Shown here: piece after piece, positions 53,801 through 62,460 of the stretch
Layout: the number at the start of each line of letters is the position of its first letter
Position numbering within the stretch: the first letter of the stretch is position 1
Source: an uncultured Tateyamaria sp.
GTDB lineage: Bacteria > Pseudomonadota > Alphaproteobacteria > Rhodobacterales > Rhodobacteraceae
Assembly: GCF_947496075.1 (NCBI RefSeq)
Contig: NZ_CANMBJ010000007.1
Span: 39,495-103,494 of the forward strand
DNA length: 64,000 bases
Direction: 5' to 3'
Notes under the pieces: generated by a model
What the model was told of the DNA's origin: nothing
Databases searched by the model: none
Seen by the model: the letters and a program-made list of their open reading frames with translations, nothing else
Made by a program: the position numbers and the translations under genes

Positions 53801-54599
53801 TCCTGTGATCGCTCCCAGTGCGCCGTCAACCCAGAATACAGTTGGCGGCGCTGGCCGGGCAGCAAAGGCAACTATGCGATGGAATGTAGCCAGCCAACGA
53901 ACGACTAGGAGTTGGCTATCTGGCTCTTACGGATTAACGGCCGAACATCTGATCGAACTGAAGAGGCATTCAGACACGGTACTTGCCGTCGTCCTAGAGC
54001 GTGCTGGATGCAACGAGGCTATGACGAATGAATACCTCAAGCGAATTAAGAAAGATCTGGCGGACATTTTGAGGACTTTGGATGCGATGCGCGCCGCTGA
54101 GGGCGATCAAACAAAAGAATAGTGGCGGATTTAGAAATCTAGACCGATGTGCTGAGTGGAAGATCTATAAGCCGCAAAAGGTAAATTTGCTGCTTAGGTT
54201 CTCAAAATTCCTGTTTAAAATCAGTCGCTCACCTTCCCGAAAATGGCAAAACCATGTGTCGTTCCCCACTGTGGAACGTTATACAAATTTGACCTTCACA
54301 TCAAAAACTGACCCAAATTCTTAAAAAGCCGGAAAGCTGACCGTCATGCGGATCGCAGCGAATTCGTGCTTCGAGTCCGGAGTGCGAGATGGTGCGCTGC
54401 CGACCAATGAACGTTTTCGCGATCTAGGCCCGCCCCGACGATACCCAAATGAGTAATTGCGAACATTGGTGTAGGCCGCCTTTTCGCTAGAGAACTGTTT
54501 TATCGGGGCAAGAAAAGGCCTGAACAAGACCTTCAATGAACCGTTTGGGCTTTCGCCGGCACCTACAGAAACAATCACCCTACGTTAGAGGATTTTCGC
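53801..54599. other. Intergenic region after cynS
   Basis: About 800 bases. One short frame (53870-54122) might be a gene; the rest includes repeat-like DNA around 54340-54430 (ATCGCAGCGAATTCGTGC, then TGGTGCGCTGCCG) and AT-rich sequence just before the gene at 54600. Confidence 0.5.
53877..54122 (+). CDS. Possible short helical protein
   Basis: From the ATG at 53877 an 81-codon frame ends in a helical, protein-like tail (LTAEHLIELKRHSDTVLAVV, then MTNEYLKRIKKDLADILRTL). No clear ribosome-binding site and no recognised family. It may be a real small gene or a fragment. Confidence 0.3.
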   Translation, partial: RWNVASQRTTRSWLSGSYGLTAEHLIELKRHSDTVLAVVLERAGCNEAMTNEYLKRIKKDLADILRTLDAMRAAEGDQTKE

Positions 54600-55325
54600 A
54601 TGAGCAAGAAAGACCAAGCACGTATTGATGCGTTTCTAGATTCACAGAAGATAAACGAACGCAAACTGGGGGCATACAAGCCTAAATTCTACGAGGCGAT
54701 GAAACAGGCGCTTGACGACAACCGAATGGGTAATAAAACCGCCGTCCGTCATCAGATCCGAAGCATCGTCAGCAGTCTCAGGGTCGTTCATGTGCTCAAG
54801 GAAGAACGTGTTGCCGATTTCGCCAAGGCACTTGCAAAGTTCATCTCCAAGTACGGGCATTTCGATTTTGGCAAGGTCCTGGCAAAGAACGCCAGTAAAC
54901 TGAGGGGCATCACGACGATGTTTCACAGCAAAGGTGTCCTTGCCGCCAAAAAGGAAGGCGAAAGACTCTACAAGGTCATGGTCGATGCCGGAGAAATCCC
55001 GGCGGGAGCGAGCATGGCCGATTTCGAAGCCGCAATGGAGTATTACGACGTTCACGCCATCAGATACTACAACTTCAACGAGCAAGCCATAGGCAAGGCG
55101 AATTGGAATTCGATCATCAAGGGCTTCAAGCTGAAGAACGGCGCGAAGAAAGATCTCAAGAAACTCGGTATGGCGATTTACAAGAAAGGCTCGAAGCATC
55201 AGGTCGTGCAGGCGATGGCCAGCGACATCCTGGCCGTCAGCGGCGACTCCAAGGCAGCGAGACACGGGGTCCATGGTTTCGTGTCGCTGGTCGCGGATGA
55301 GTTGGTCACAGCCGGGGCAAAGTGA
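54600..55325 (+). CDS. Lysine-rich helical orphan protein
   Basis: A 241-residue protein I cannot assign. AGAGGA lies 8-9 bases before the ATG. It is strongly basic and almost entirely helical in appearance, with no signal peptide or membrane span; distinctive stretches are KFISKYGHFDFGKVLAKNAS, MADFEAAMEYYDVHAIRYYN and a basic segment GFKLKNGAKKDLKKLG. Codon use and length support a real gene. It stands alone between degenerate intergenic regions, which suggests horizontal acquisition. Confidence 0.65.
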   Translation: MSKKDQARIDAFLDSQKINERKLGAYKPKFYEAMKQALDDNRMGNKTAVRHQIRSIVSSLRVVHVLKEERVADFAKALAKFISKYGHFDFGKVLAKNASKLRGITTMFHSKGVLAAKKEGERLYKVMVDAGEIPAGASMADFEAAMEYYDVHAIRYYNFNEQAIGKANWNSIIKGFKLKNGAKKDLKKLGMAIYKKGSKHQVVQAMASDILAVSGDSKAARHGVHGFVSLVADELVTAGAK

Positions 55326-55897
55326 CCGAGTGGCGGCTGCGTTTCGATGCCGATGTCGCGATGTGAATTTAACGTCCGCTGCACGCAGTCAGCTCGCTGC
55401 GTTGGATGCAGCTTTGCAGGGCGGCGTTTCGGCGGGTCCGGGAACACTTGTGCCGCCGACCGCGGTTCAGCGTGCTCGTTCGTTGAAGCGGGATCGGATC
55501 CTCGTCGATCACGATTGGTGCGGGCCGTGCAAACCACTTTTTGAGTTTCTTCTTGTGGCAGTGTTTCACAACTGTCTCAATCGTGAGCAGACTGAGATCT
55601 GCCAACGCCTCCAGGTTTGTTTCCGCAGAAGCGACAGAGCGCCCCTCAATCACAGCTATTATGTGCACCTGGTGTCAAGGCGCTCGTTTATGCAATCTGC
55701 TCCCGGTGAGGGTAGGTCGGAGCGAAGGCTTAGTCGTACCTTAAGTCACAAATATTTGTCTGATGTGACCATTGCCGGGCAATTTGCAAACCAAACCAAA
55801 AAGACTGTTTGAATACTGCCGCTCTGGGTGAAGCAAAGAGATTTCGAACGGGTTGCCTAGTGAAATCAGAGCCGAACTTTTCGCTGGCCCCGCAGCG
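55326..55897. other. Intergenic region between orphan gene and LacI gene
   Basis: About 570 bases. Overlapping frames on both strands, none convincing. The left part contains repeat-like DNA (GCTGCACGCAGTCAGCTCGCTGCG). No terminator was recognised. Confidence 0.45.
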
Positions 55898-56917
55898 TCA
55901 ACCAAGGGCTTTGAGAGACCCGCGCATTTTCAGCGAGCTTTCCAATTGTTCGGACACGCCTGGGCTGTCCATCTTCACCATTTTTACCAATTCAACAGCT
56001 GCGCGTCGTCCCATTTCGCGGTGCGGGACATGCACCGTCGTCAGGGAAGGCGTAAGAATTCGCGCGAGTTCGATGTCGTCGAAGCCGGTTATCGAAATGT
56101 CCTCCGGCACTGATAAGTTCATCTCTTGAGCGCGACGCAAGGCACCCGCAGCCAAAACGTCGTTGCCACACATGACAACCGTTGGACGCGTGTTGTTCTG
56201 CATAAACTGTTCAAAAGCCATGGCGCCATTTTCGATCTCGTAGGGTGTTTCGATAATCGGTGTTTTCTTCGGGTCGAGCCCATTCTCCCGCAACCCGTCC
56301 AAGATGCCTTGCAGGCGTCCTTCAGCCCTATCGTTCCCCTCGACTACACCGGAAATGACAGCAATGTCCCGGTGACCCATCGAGATGACCTTGTTTGCCA
56401 GCATTCGCATGGATTTTCGGTTGTCAAACCCGATGCAGGCTTGTTCTGCATTATTCCGGTAGGCCCACGCAATCAGGGTGGGTATCTCACGTTGCCGTAG
56501 ATAGCTATAGATTTCGGGATCGCGGGTGTAACCGATCAAAAGCAATCCATCCGCCCCACGTGCAACAAGGGAGCGGATCTGCTCTGCCTCGATCTCGGGG
56601 CGGTACGAGCTGCTCGCGACAAGCAGCATGTATCCTTGCGTGTGCAACTCTTCCTGAAAGGCCTGAAGCCCTCGGGCAAAGATCGCATTGTCCATGGTCG
56701 GAATGATAGCGCCGATTGTGAACGTGTTTTTCGCCGCCATGGCACGTGCGCCGAAATTCGGCGTATAGCCTAGCTCTTCGACGGCTTGCATGACCTTGAC
56801 CCGTTTCTGTTCCACAACCCGCTCAGGAGAGTTCAGGCAGCGCGATACCGTCGCCGTTGAAACCCCTGCCTTTCTGGCAACATCTTCAAGTGTTGGAACC
56901 GTTCGAATTCGGGACAT
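55898..56917 (-). CDS. LacI-family regulator of the sulfonate operon
   Basis: A 339-residue repressor. From the ATG at 56917 it begins MSRIRTVPTLEDVARKAGVS, with the LacI helix-turn-helix at about residues 9-30 (STATVSRCLN), the hinge GYTPNFGARAMA, and a periplasmic-binding-protein-like domain to the end. The frame stays open into the operator region upstream, but that is not a protein-like extension. It is divergent from the TRAP/hps operon; two copies of its probable operator lie between. The inducer is presumably DHPS or a breakdown product. Confidence 0.9.
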   Translation of the reverse strand: MSRIRTVPTLEDVARKAGVSTATVSRCLNSPERVVEQKRVKVMQAVEELGYTPNFGARAMAAKNTFTIGAIIPTMDNAIFARGLQAFQEELHTQGYMLLVASSSYRPEIEAEQIRSLVARGADGLLLIGYTRDPEIYSYLRQREIPTLIAWAYRNNAEQACIGFDNRKSMRMLANKVISMGHRDIAVISGVVEGNDRAEGRLQGILDGLRENGLDPKKTPIIETPYEIENGAMAFEQFMQNNTRPTVVMCGNDVLAAGALRRAQEMNLSVPEDISITGFDDIELARILTPSLTTVHVPHREMGRRAAVELVKMVKMDSPGVSEQLESSLKMRGSLKALG

Positions 56918-56986
56918 CGCCAGCCTGTATCTTGTTTCGAATTTCTTGAACGCAAACTTCCAGAAAGTCAAAAAGTTCATTTCAAA

Positions 56987-57023
56987 TGTAAGCGCTTGCA
57001 AGAATCAAATGTAAGCGCTTACA
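56987..57023. promoter_or_regulatory. Paired LacI-type operators
   Basis: TGTAAGCGCTTGCA at 56987-57000 and the perfect palindrome TGTAAGCGCTTACA at 57010-57023, both with the CpG-centred GCGC core typical of LacI-family sites. Centre spacing is 23 bases, about two helical turns, so both face the same side of the DNA. They lie between the LacI start and the first operon gene. Confidence 0.85.
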
Positions 57024-57061
57024 ATGCCATTCAGAACCGCAACTTTATCGGGTCCTGTTTT

Positions 57062-57247
57062 ATGTTCCTTGCCGCCTCGCTGATCGTCTTTGTCGTCTAC
57101 TTCGTCAATGTCGCACTGGGGGCCTTTGCGGCAAGCGCATTCCTGGGGGACGTGGGCGAAATGCTGGTTCTGTTTGCTGCGTCGATATTATTTGTCGTCG
57201 CCATTCTTCAAAAAGAGGCTGACCGAAACAACAAGAACGGCAGCTAA
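57062..57247 (+). CDS. Small membrane protein at head of the sulfonate operon
   Basis: A 61-residue protein with two predicted spans (about residues 3-24 and 30-51) and a basic tail ending KEADRNNKNGS. I start it at the ATG at 57062, since the operators occupy the sequence upstream. It precedes the TRAP receptor gene by 22 bases. No known family; perhaps a transporter accessory protein. It is too short for a DctQ permease. Confidence 0.6.
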   Translation: MFLAASLIVFVVYFVNVALGAFAASAFLGDVGEMLVLFAASILFVVAILQKEADRNNKNGS

Positions 57248-57269
57248 CGACCTTCTGGGAGGACACATC

Positions 57270-58418
57270 ATGGACAAAGATTGCAAGGACCTTGCGTCGG
57301 CGGCACGCCGGAATTTTCTGAAATTGACGGCAACGGGCGGCTTTACGGCGGCCATGGTCGCGGGTGCCGCGGGGACGCTGTGGTCTACTGAAGCCGCAGC
57401 GCAAAGTGCCAGCGAAGAGCGCGCACGCGAAGCGGCAGCAGATCATGTGATGGTTCTGGCAACAGCCTATCCCGTGGGCGCATCGCGCGGTTACCCGATC
57501 ATGCAGCTGGACCTGAAAGAAAACATTCAGAACGCCACCAATGGCAAGGTCTATGTCAAACTCGCGCCGGGCGGTCAGTTGGGAGCAGGCGGTGCGCTGG
57601 TGCAGGCCGTGCAAGGCGGCACGATCCAGGCAGCACAGCATTCATTGTCCAACTTTGCGCCGTTTGCATCGACCGTTGACCTGATCAACATGCCGTATCT
57701 GTGCGGGTCCAACCAGCGCTTCACGAACCTCGTCAACTCGCAGTTCTGGAAGGACACGGTCGAGCCAAAGGTCGAGGAAAACGGCTTCAAGGCGCTGTTC
57801 TACGTCAACATCGACCCGCGTGTTGTTGCGGTCCGCAAAGGCGGCGCTGGTGCGGTGATCACGCCATCCGATCTGGAAGGCGTCAAGTTCCGCGTGCCCG
57901 GTTCCAAAATGCTGCAACAGTATTACCGCATGGTCGGTGCCAACCCAACGCCAGTGGCATGGGGCGAAACACCTTCGGCCATCAAGCAAGGCGTTGCGGA
58001 CGCGCTGGATCCGTCGGTTGGCGCTCTGGAGGTGTTTGGCTTCAAGGACATCCTCAGCCACGTCACCTTCACGCAGGCTGTGCCGGACAGCCAAGTCTAC
58101 TCTTGCAACCTCGAATGGTTCAACTCGATGCCAGCCGACGTGCAGGAAGGCATTATGTGGGGTTCCGAGATGACCGCGCACCAGAACCTGGCCAAAGTGC
58201 CATCGGCCCGCGCCTATGCCATGGCCGAATTGGTCAAGGCAGGGGTTGAGTTCCATTCGCTGAACGAAGATCAACTGGCCGAGTGGAAAGCCGCAGGTGG
58301 CTACCAGCGGTCCGAATGGGACGAGTTCAAGGTCGATCTGGCCGGTTCCATGGACAACTTTGCCAAGATGGAAGAAGCCGCAGGCACCCAAGGCAAATAC
58401 TACGTCCACGACGCGTAA
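57270..58418 (+). CDS. TRAP solute-binding protein of the sulfonate operon
   Basis: A 382-residue DctP-family receptor. GGGAGG lies upstream of the ATG at 57270. The leader has Arg13-Arg14 (RRNFLKLTATGGF), so export is probably by the Tat pathway, unusual but known among TRAP receptors. Mature features include KLAPGGQLGAGGALVQAVQGG and GVKFRVPGSKMLQQYYRMVG with the ligand-contacting Arg. The likely ligand is 2,3-dihydroxypropane-1-sulfonate (DHPS), from its neighbours; TRAP genes named hpsKLM occur with hpsNOP in roseobacters. Confidence 0.85.
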   Translation: MDKDCKDLASAARRNFLKLTATGGFTAAMVAGAAGTLWSTEAAAQSASEERAREAAADHVMVLATAYPVGASRGYPIMQLDLKENIQNATNGKVYVKLAPGGQLGAGGALVQAVQGGTIQAAQHSLSNFAPFASTVDLINMPYLCGSNQRFTNLVNSQFWKDTVEPKVEENGFKALFYVNIDPRVVAVRKGGAGAVITPSDLEGVKFRVPGSKMLQQYYRMVGANPTPVAWGETPSAIKQGVADALDPSVGALEVFGFKDILSHVTFTQAVPDSQVYSCNLEWFNSMPADVQEGIMWGSEMTAHQNLAKVPSARAYAMAELVKAGVEFHSLNEDQLAEWKAAGGYQRSEWDEFKVDLAGSMDNFAKMEEAAGTQGKYYVHDA

Positions 58419-58426
58419 CTGCCGCG

Positions 58427-58452
58427 CCGGGCGTGCCGCTCTGCGCGCCCGG
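58427..58452 (+). terminator. Hairpin between TRAP receptor and permease genes, second operon
   Basis: CCGGGCGTG pairs with CGCGCCCGG around an 8-base loop (nine pairs, one G-U), nine bases after the receptor stop. As in the 33.3 kb operon there is no strong T-run, so an mRNA stabiliser or partial terminator is more likely. Confidence 0.65.
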
Positions 58453-58532
58453 TGATACTTTCTTTCCCGCCTTAGCAAAGCCCGAACGCGTCAGCGCGGT
58501 GCGTTTTGCTCGGCAAGTCAGCAGGTTCTCAC

Positions 58533-59045
58533 ATGGATTTTTTGCGCCGAATTGACCGCGATGCCGAGCGCTGGTTGCTTCTGGTCTTCTACGTGATGCT
58601 CGTCATCACCATGGCGATCGAAGTGCTGCGCCGCGAAATCTTCTCGTTCTCTTCGATCTGGGGGGAAGAGATCGTGCGGTACTCCTTCATCTATCTTGCA
58701 TGGATTGGTGCCGCCGCAGCCGTAAAAGAACGCGCGCACATCCGCATCGACGTGCTGATGCACTATCTTGGGCCGCGGCCCAAGGCCCTGCTGTACATCT
58801 TTGGCGATCTGGTGATGTTCGGTGTCGCCGTGATTGCCCTCTACTGGTCCTACGAGGCTGTGCATGTGTCCGCCAAATTCGGTTCGGTCACGGACGGCCT
58901 GCGCATCTCCAAAGTGTGGTTTCTGATGGCGGTTCCGCTGGGGTTCGCCCTGATCATATGGCGGCTGATCCAATCCCTGCTGCGCGACATCCATTCCCTC
59001 AGAACGGGCAAACCCGTTTTCGAGGGTGACACGCTCTTTGATTGA
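58533..59045 (+). CDS. TRAP small permease (DctQ) of the sulfonate operon
   Basis: A 170-residue membrane protein with four predicted spans. The signature IWGEEIVRYSFIYLAWIGAA and the adjacent KERAHIRIDVL are typical of DctQ. ATG at 58533 chosen over a longer in-frame reading. It lies between the receptor and large permease. Confidence 0.88.
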   Translation: MDFLRRIDRDAERWLLLVFYVMLVITMAIEVLRREIFSFSSIWGEEIVRYSFIYLAWIGAAAAVKERAHIRIDVLMHYLGPRPKALLYIFGDLVMFGVAVIALYWSYEAVHVSAKFGSVTDGLRISKVWFLMAVPLGFALIIWRLIQSLLRDIHSLRTGKPVFEGDTLFD

Positions 59046-59057
59046 GGGATGACTTGA

Positions 59058-60386
59058 ATGCTTTGGCAAACCTTTGATCAAACTGTTGAGTTGGGCTGGG
59101 ACTTCTACCTGCCCGTCATCATATTCGTCTCGCTGATTGCTCTGGCGGTGCCTGTGTGGGCGGCGATTGGAACGTCAGCCATCCTGATGCTGGTGATGTC
59201 CGGTGATCTGCCCCTGAGCCTTGTCGGCGAAAAACTGTTCACCGGTATTGATGCCTTTGCCCTGACGGCCGTGCCTCTGTTCATTCTGACGGGTGACGTA
59301 CTGGTCCGAACCGGGCTCAGTCGAAAATTCCTTGATGTGGCCGAGGCACTGACCTGCTTTACCAAGGGCGGGTTCGGGTCTGCCACGGTCCTCGTCTGCG
59401 GTATGTTCGCGGCCATTTCCGGCTCTGACGCCGCGGGAGCGGCGGCGGTTGGGCGCATGACCATCGCGCGCTTGGTGGAAAGCGGGTATCCGCGCCCATA
59501 CGCCTGCGCACTGGTGGCGGCAGGTGCGTGTACCGGCATCCTGATCCCACCGTCCATTGCCTATATTATCATCGGCCTCGTGCTGGGGATATCCGCGTCA
59601 ACCCTGTTCCTCGCGGCCTTGATCCCGGGCATCGCAATCCTGTTGTCGATCCTGATCACGAACCTGATCGTGAACCGTATCTACGCCTATGAAGGCGGCG
59701 GCCAGATGACCATGGCCGAATGGCTGGGCAACTTGGGCCGCGCCCTGAAATCCGGCTGGTACGCGTTCATCGTACCCGGCATCATCTTCTACGGCATCTT
59801 CTCAGGCCGCCTGACACCAACCGAGGCGGGTGCCACGGCGGTCGTTGTAACGATCATCATGGGTTTCATCCTCCGCACGCTCACACTGGCCGATTTCCCG
59901 GCCATGCTGGTCAGCTCGGCAAAAGTGAACGGTGTGATCCTGCCCATCATCGCCTTTTCAGCGCCATTGGCCGAAGCCCTTGCGATCATGGGCGTGCCGC
60001 AAGGTTTCGTGACATCGGTGATGGGTTTGACGGACGAACCATGGCTGCTGATCCTGCTAATGATCGGGATCCTGATCGCCGCCGGCTGCGTGATGGAAAC
60101 AACGCCGAACATCGTGATCCTCGCACCGATCCTCAAACCGCTCGCGGACAACATCGGCATGAACGAAATCCAGTTCTGTATCATGATGATCACCGCCCTT
60201 GGCGTCGGCTTCATCACGCCTCCCTTGGGCCTCAACCTTTTCGTGGTGTCGGGCATCACCGGGGAATCCATCCTCAAGATCGCTGCCCGGGCCGTTCCCT
60301 TCGTTCTTTGCATGTTCTTGGTCGTGTTGCTGATTGCCTACGTGCCGGCGATCTCGACCACGTTCCTGCCTGAAATCTACAAGTAG
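59058..60386 (+). CDS. TRAP large permease (DctM) of the sulfonate operon
   Basis: A 442-residue large permease with about twelve spans. Signatures: VPLFILTGDVLVRTG, MFAAISGSDAAGAAAVG, GACTGILIPPSIAYIIIG and the late TALGVGFITPPLGLNLFVV. Twelve bases after DctQ and twelve before hpsN. Confidence 0.92.
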   Translation: MLWQTFDQTVELGWDFYLPVIIFVSLIALAVPVWAAIGTSAILMLVMSGDLPLSLVGEKLFTGIDAFALTAVPLFILTGDVLVRTGLSRKFLDVAEALTCFTKGGFGSATVLVCGMFAAISGSDAAGAAAVGRMTIARLVESGYPRPYACALVAAGACTGILIPPSIAYIIIGLVLGISASTLFLAALIPGIAILLSILITNLIVNRIYAYEGGGQMTMAEWLGNLGRALKSGWYAFIVPGIIFYGIFSGRLTPTEAGATAVVVTIIMGFILRTLTLADFPAMLVSSAKVNGVILPIIAFSAPLAEALAIMGVPQGFVTSVMGLTDEPWLLILLMIGILIAAGCVMETTPNIVILAPILKPLADNIGMNEIQFCIMMITALGVGFITPPLGLNLFVVSGITGESILKIAARAVPFVLCMFLVVLLIAYVPAISTTFLPEIYK

Positions 60387-60398
60387 GACCCCGTTATA

Positions 60399-61706
60399 AT
60401 GAAACGAGAATATCTGAAAAAAGCGACCCTGACCGCCAAGTCCGATGCGTCCGAAGTCCACGAAACGGTCAAGACGATCCTGGCCGACATAGAGGAGGGC
60501 GGAGACGCAAAAGCTATGGAGTACGCCGCAAAATTCGACCGGTACGAGGGCAATGTCCTTTTGACCGCGGAAGAGATTGATGCGGCGGCGGCGCTTGTGC
60601 CTGACAAGCTGAAGGCAGACATTCAGTTCGCGCACGATAACGTCAAACGGTTTGCCAAAGCGCAGAAGGCAACCGTATCCGATGTCGAGGTTGAAATCGT
60701 ACCGGGCATGATCGCGGGCCAAAAGGCGATCCCTGTCGATGCCGCCGGCTGCTACGTGCCCGGCGGCCGCTACAGTCACATTGCGTCAGCCATAATGACA
60801 GTGACAACGGCCAAGGTTGCGGGCTGTGGCCATATCACCGCGTGTTCACCACCGCGTCCGGGCGTCGGTGTTGCGCCGGCCATTGTCTATGCCGCGCACC
60901 TATGTGGCGCGGACAAGATCATGGCCTTGGGTGGCGTGCAGGGCGTAGCCGCGATGACCTTTGGCCTCTTTGGTCTGCCCAAAGCGAACATCCTTGTCGG
61001 CCCCGGCAACCAATTTGTGGCCGAAGCCAAGCGTATCCTGTTTGGCCGCGTGGGCATCGACATGATCGCAGGCCCAACCGACAGCCTGATCCTGGCGGAT
61101 ACAACCGCCGACGCGCATATCGTGGCGACCGACTTGGTCAGCCAAGCCGAACACGGCTACAATTCGCCCGTCTGGTTGGTCACGGATGACCGGGCCTTGG
61201 CCGAAAAAGTGATGGAGCTTGTACCGGGCCTGATCGACGATCTGCCAGAGATCAACCGCGACAATGCTTTCGCCGCCTGGCGCGACTATGCCGAAGTGAT
61301 CGTCTGTTCAGATCGCGAGGAAATGGCGGCCTGTTCTGATGATTACGCACCCGAGCACCTGACCGTGCAGGCCGAGGACCTGGATTGGTGGCTCGACCGG
61401 CTGACCTGCTATGGCTCACTCTTCCTTGGGGAAGAGACCACTGTGTCCTACGGCGACAAGGCAACGGGCACCAATCACGTGCTGCCCACGTCGGGGGCCG
61501 CAAATTACACCGGCGGCTTGTCGGTTCACAAGTACATGAAAATCGTCACATGGCAGCGTGCCACACGCGAAGGTGCGAAGCAGGTGGCCGAAGCCACAGC
61601 GCGTATTTCCCGGCTTGAAGGGATGGAAGGGCACGCCCGTGCGGCTGATGTCCGTCTGGCCAAGTACTTCCCCGATGAAGCGTTCGACCTGACCGCCAAT
61701 GGCTGA
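60399..61706 (+). CDS. hpsN: Sulfopropanediol 3-dehydrogenase (HisD family)
   Basis: A 435-residue member of the histidinol dehydrogenase family. Segments PVDAAGCYVPGGRYSHIASA, GGVQGVAAMTFG and GPTDSLILAD are typical. Outside a his operon and next to a TRAP transporter and two alcohol dehydrogenases, it fits HpsN, which in Cupriavidus and roseobacters oxidises (R)-DHPS to (R)-sulfolactate with NAD. The N-terminus MKREYLKKATLTAKSDASEV matches my recollection of HpsN. A true histidinol dehydrogenase is less likely. Confidence 0.88.
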   Translation: MKREYLKKATLTAKSDASEVHETVKTILADIEEGGDAKAMEYAAKFDRYEGNVLLTAEEIDAAAALVPDKLKADIQFAHDNVKRFAKAQKATVSDVEVEIVPGMIAGQKAIPVDAAGCYVPGGRYSHIASAIMTVTTAKVAGCGHITACSPPRPGVGVAPAIVYAAHLCGADKIMALGGVQGVAAMTFGLFGLPKANILVGPGNQFVAEAKRILFGRVGIDMIAGPTDSLILADTTADAHIVATDLVSQAEHGYNSPVWLVTDDRALAEKVMELVPGLIDDLPEINRDNAFAAWRDYAEVIVCSDREEMAACSDDYAPEHLTVQAEDLDWWLDRLTCYGSLFLGEETTVSYGDKATGTNHVLPTSGAANYTGGLSVHKYMKIVTWQRATREGAKQVAEATARISRLEGMEGHARAADVRLAKYFPDEAFDLTANG

Positions 61707-62460
61707 TCCACGATCCCTTTTTGACCTGACCGGGCGTGTGGCCTGTGTGACCGGGGCCAGTTCTGGCCTTGGTCGGCGCGCGGCCATCGCACTGGCCGGG
61801 GCCGGTGCACGTGTGGTGGGCGTGGCCCGTCGTGCAGAGGCACTACGGGATTTGCAGGACGAGATCGGCGCAAGCTGCGACTACGTTACAGCGGATGTCG
61901 CAGACCGGGACGCAGTCCCGCGCATTGTCGAAGTGATCAGTGCACCATTCGGCGCGCCTGACATTATCGTGCACGCCGCCGGTATCAACACCCGGCAGGC
62001 GGCGGACGACGTGACTCCCGAAGGTTGGGATCAGACCGTGGCACTGAACATCTCGGCCCCGTTCTTCCTGAGCCAGGCGCTGGTTCCCGCGATGAAGGCC
62101 AAAGGGTGGGGGCGGATTGTGAACTTCGCGTCACTCCAAACCACGCGCGCCTTTCCCGGCGGCATCGCTTACGGCACGACCAAGGCAGGCATTGCCCAGT
62201 TGACCCGCGCCATGGCCGAAGCGTGGTCTGCAGATGGAATAACGGCCAACGCAATCGGGCCCGGGTTTTTCCCAACTGAACTGACCAAGGCCGTGTTTTC
62301 CGACCCGGACCGGGCCAAGCGCAATGCTGCCCAGACCTGCATCAACCGAAATGGGCTTCTGGAAGATATTGATGGCCCGATGTTGTTTCTCTGTTCTGAC
62401 GCCTCCGGCTACGTGACCGGGCAAACGCTGATGGTCGATGGAGGGTTCACAGCAAAATGA
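61699..62460 (+). CDS. hpsO: SDR dehydrogenase, HpsO-like
   Basis: A 253-residue short-chain dehydrogenase. NAD(P) motif TGASSGLG at 18-25; catalytic Ser145, Tyr158 and Lys162 present. It overlaps the end of hpsN by eight bases and the start of the next gene by four. In DHPS degraders, an SDR called HpsO interconverts the DHPS enantiomers with HpsP by oxidation at C2. Symbol assigned by gene context and family. Confidence 0.8.
   Translation: MADPRSLFDLTGRVACVTGASSGLGRRAAIALAGAGARVVGVARRAEALRDLQDEIGASCDYVTADVADRDAVPRIVEVISAPFGAPDIIVHAAGINTRQAADDVTPEGWDQTVALNISAPFFLSQALVPAMKAKGWGRIVNFASLQTTRAFPGGIAYGTTKAGIAQLTRAMAEAWSADGITANAIGPGFFPTELTKAVFSDPDRAKRNAAQTCINRNGLLEDIDGPMLFLCSDASGYVTGQTLMVDGGFTAK

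Noticed and set aside
60399..61706. True histidinol dehydrogenase of histidine biosynthesis
   Set aside because: The gene is embedded in a TRAP/dehydrogenase operon under LacI control with no his genes; HpsN of the same family fits better.
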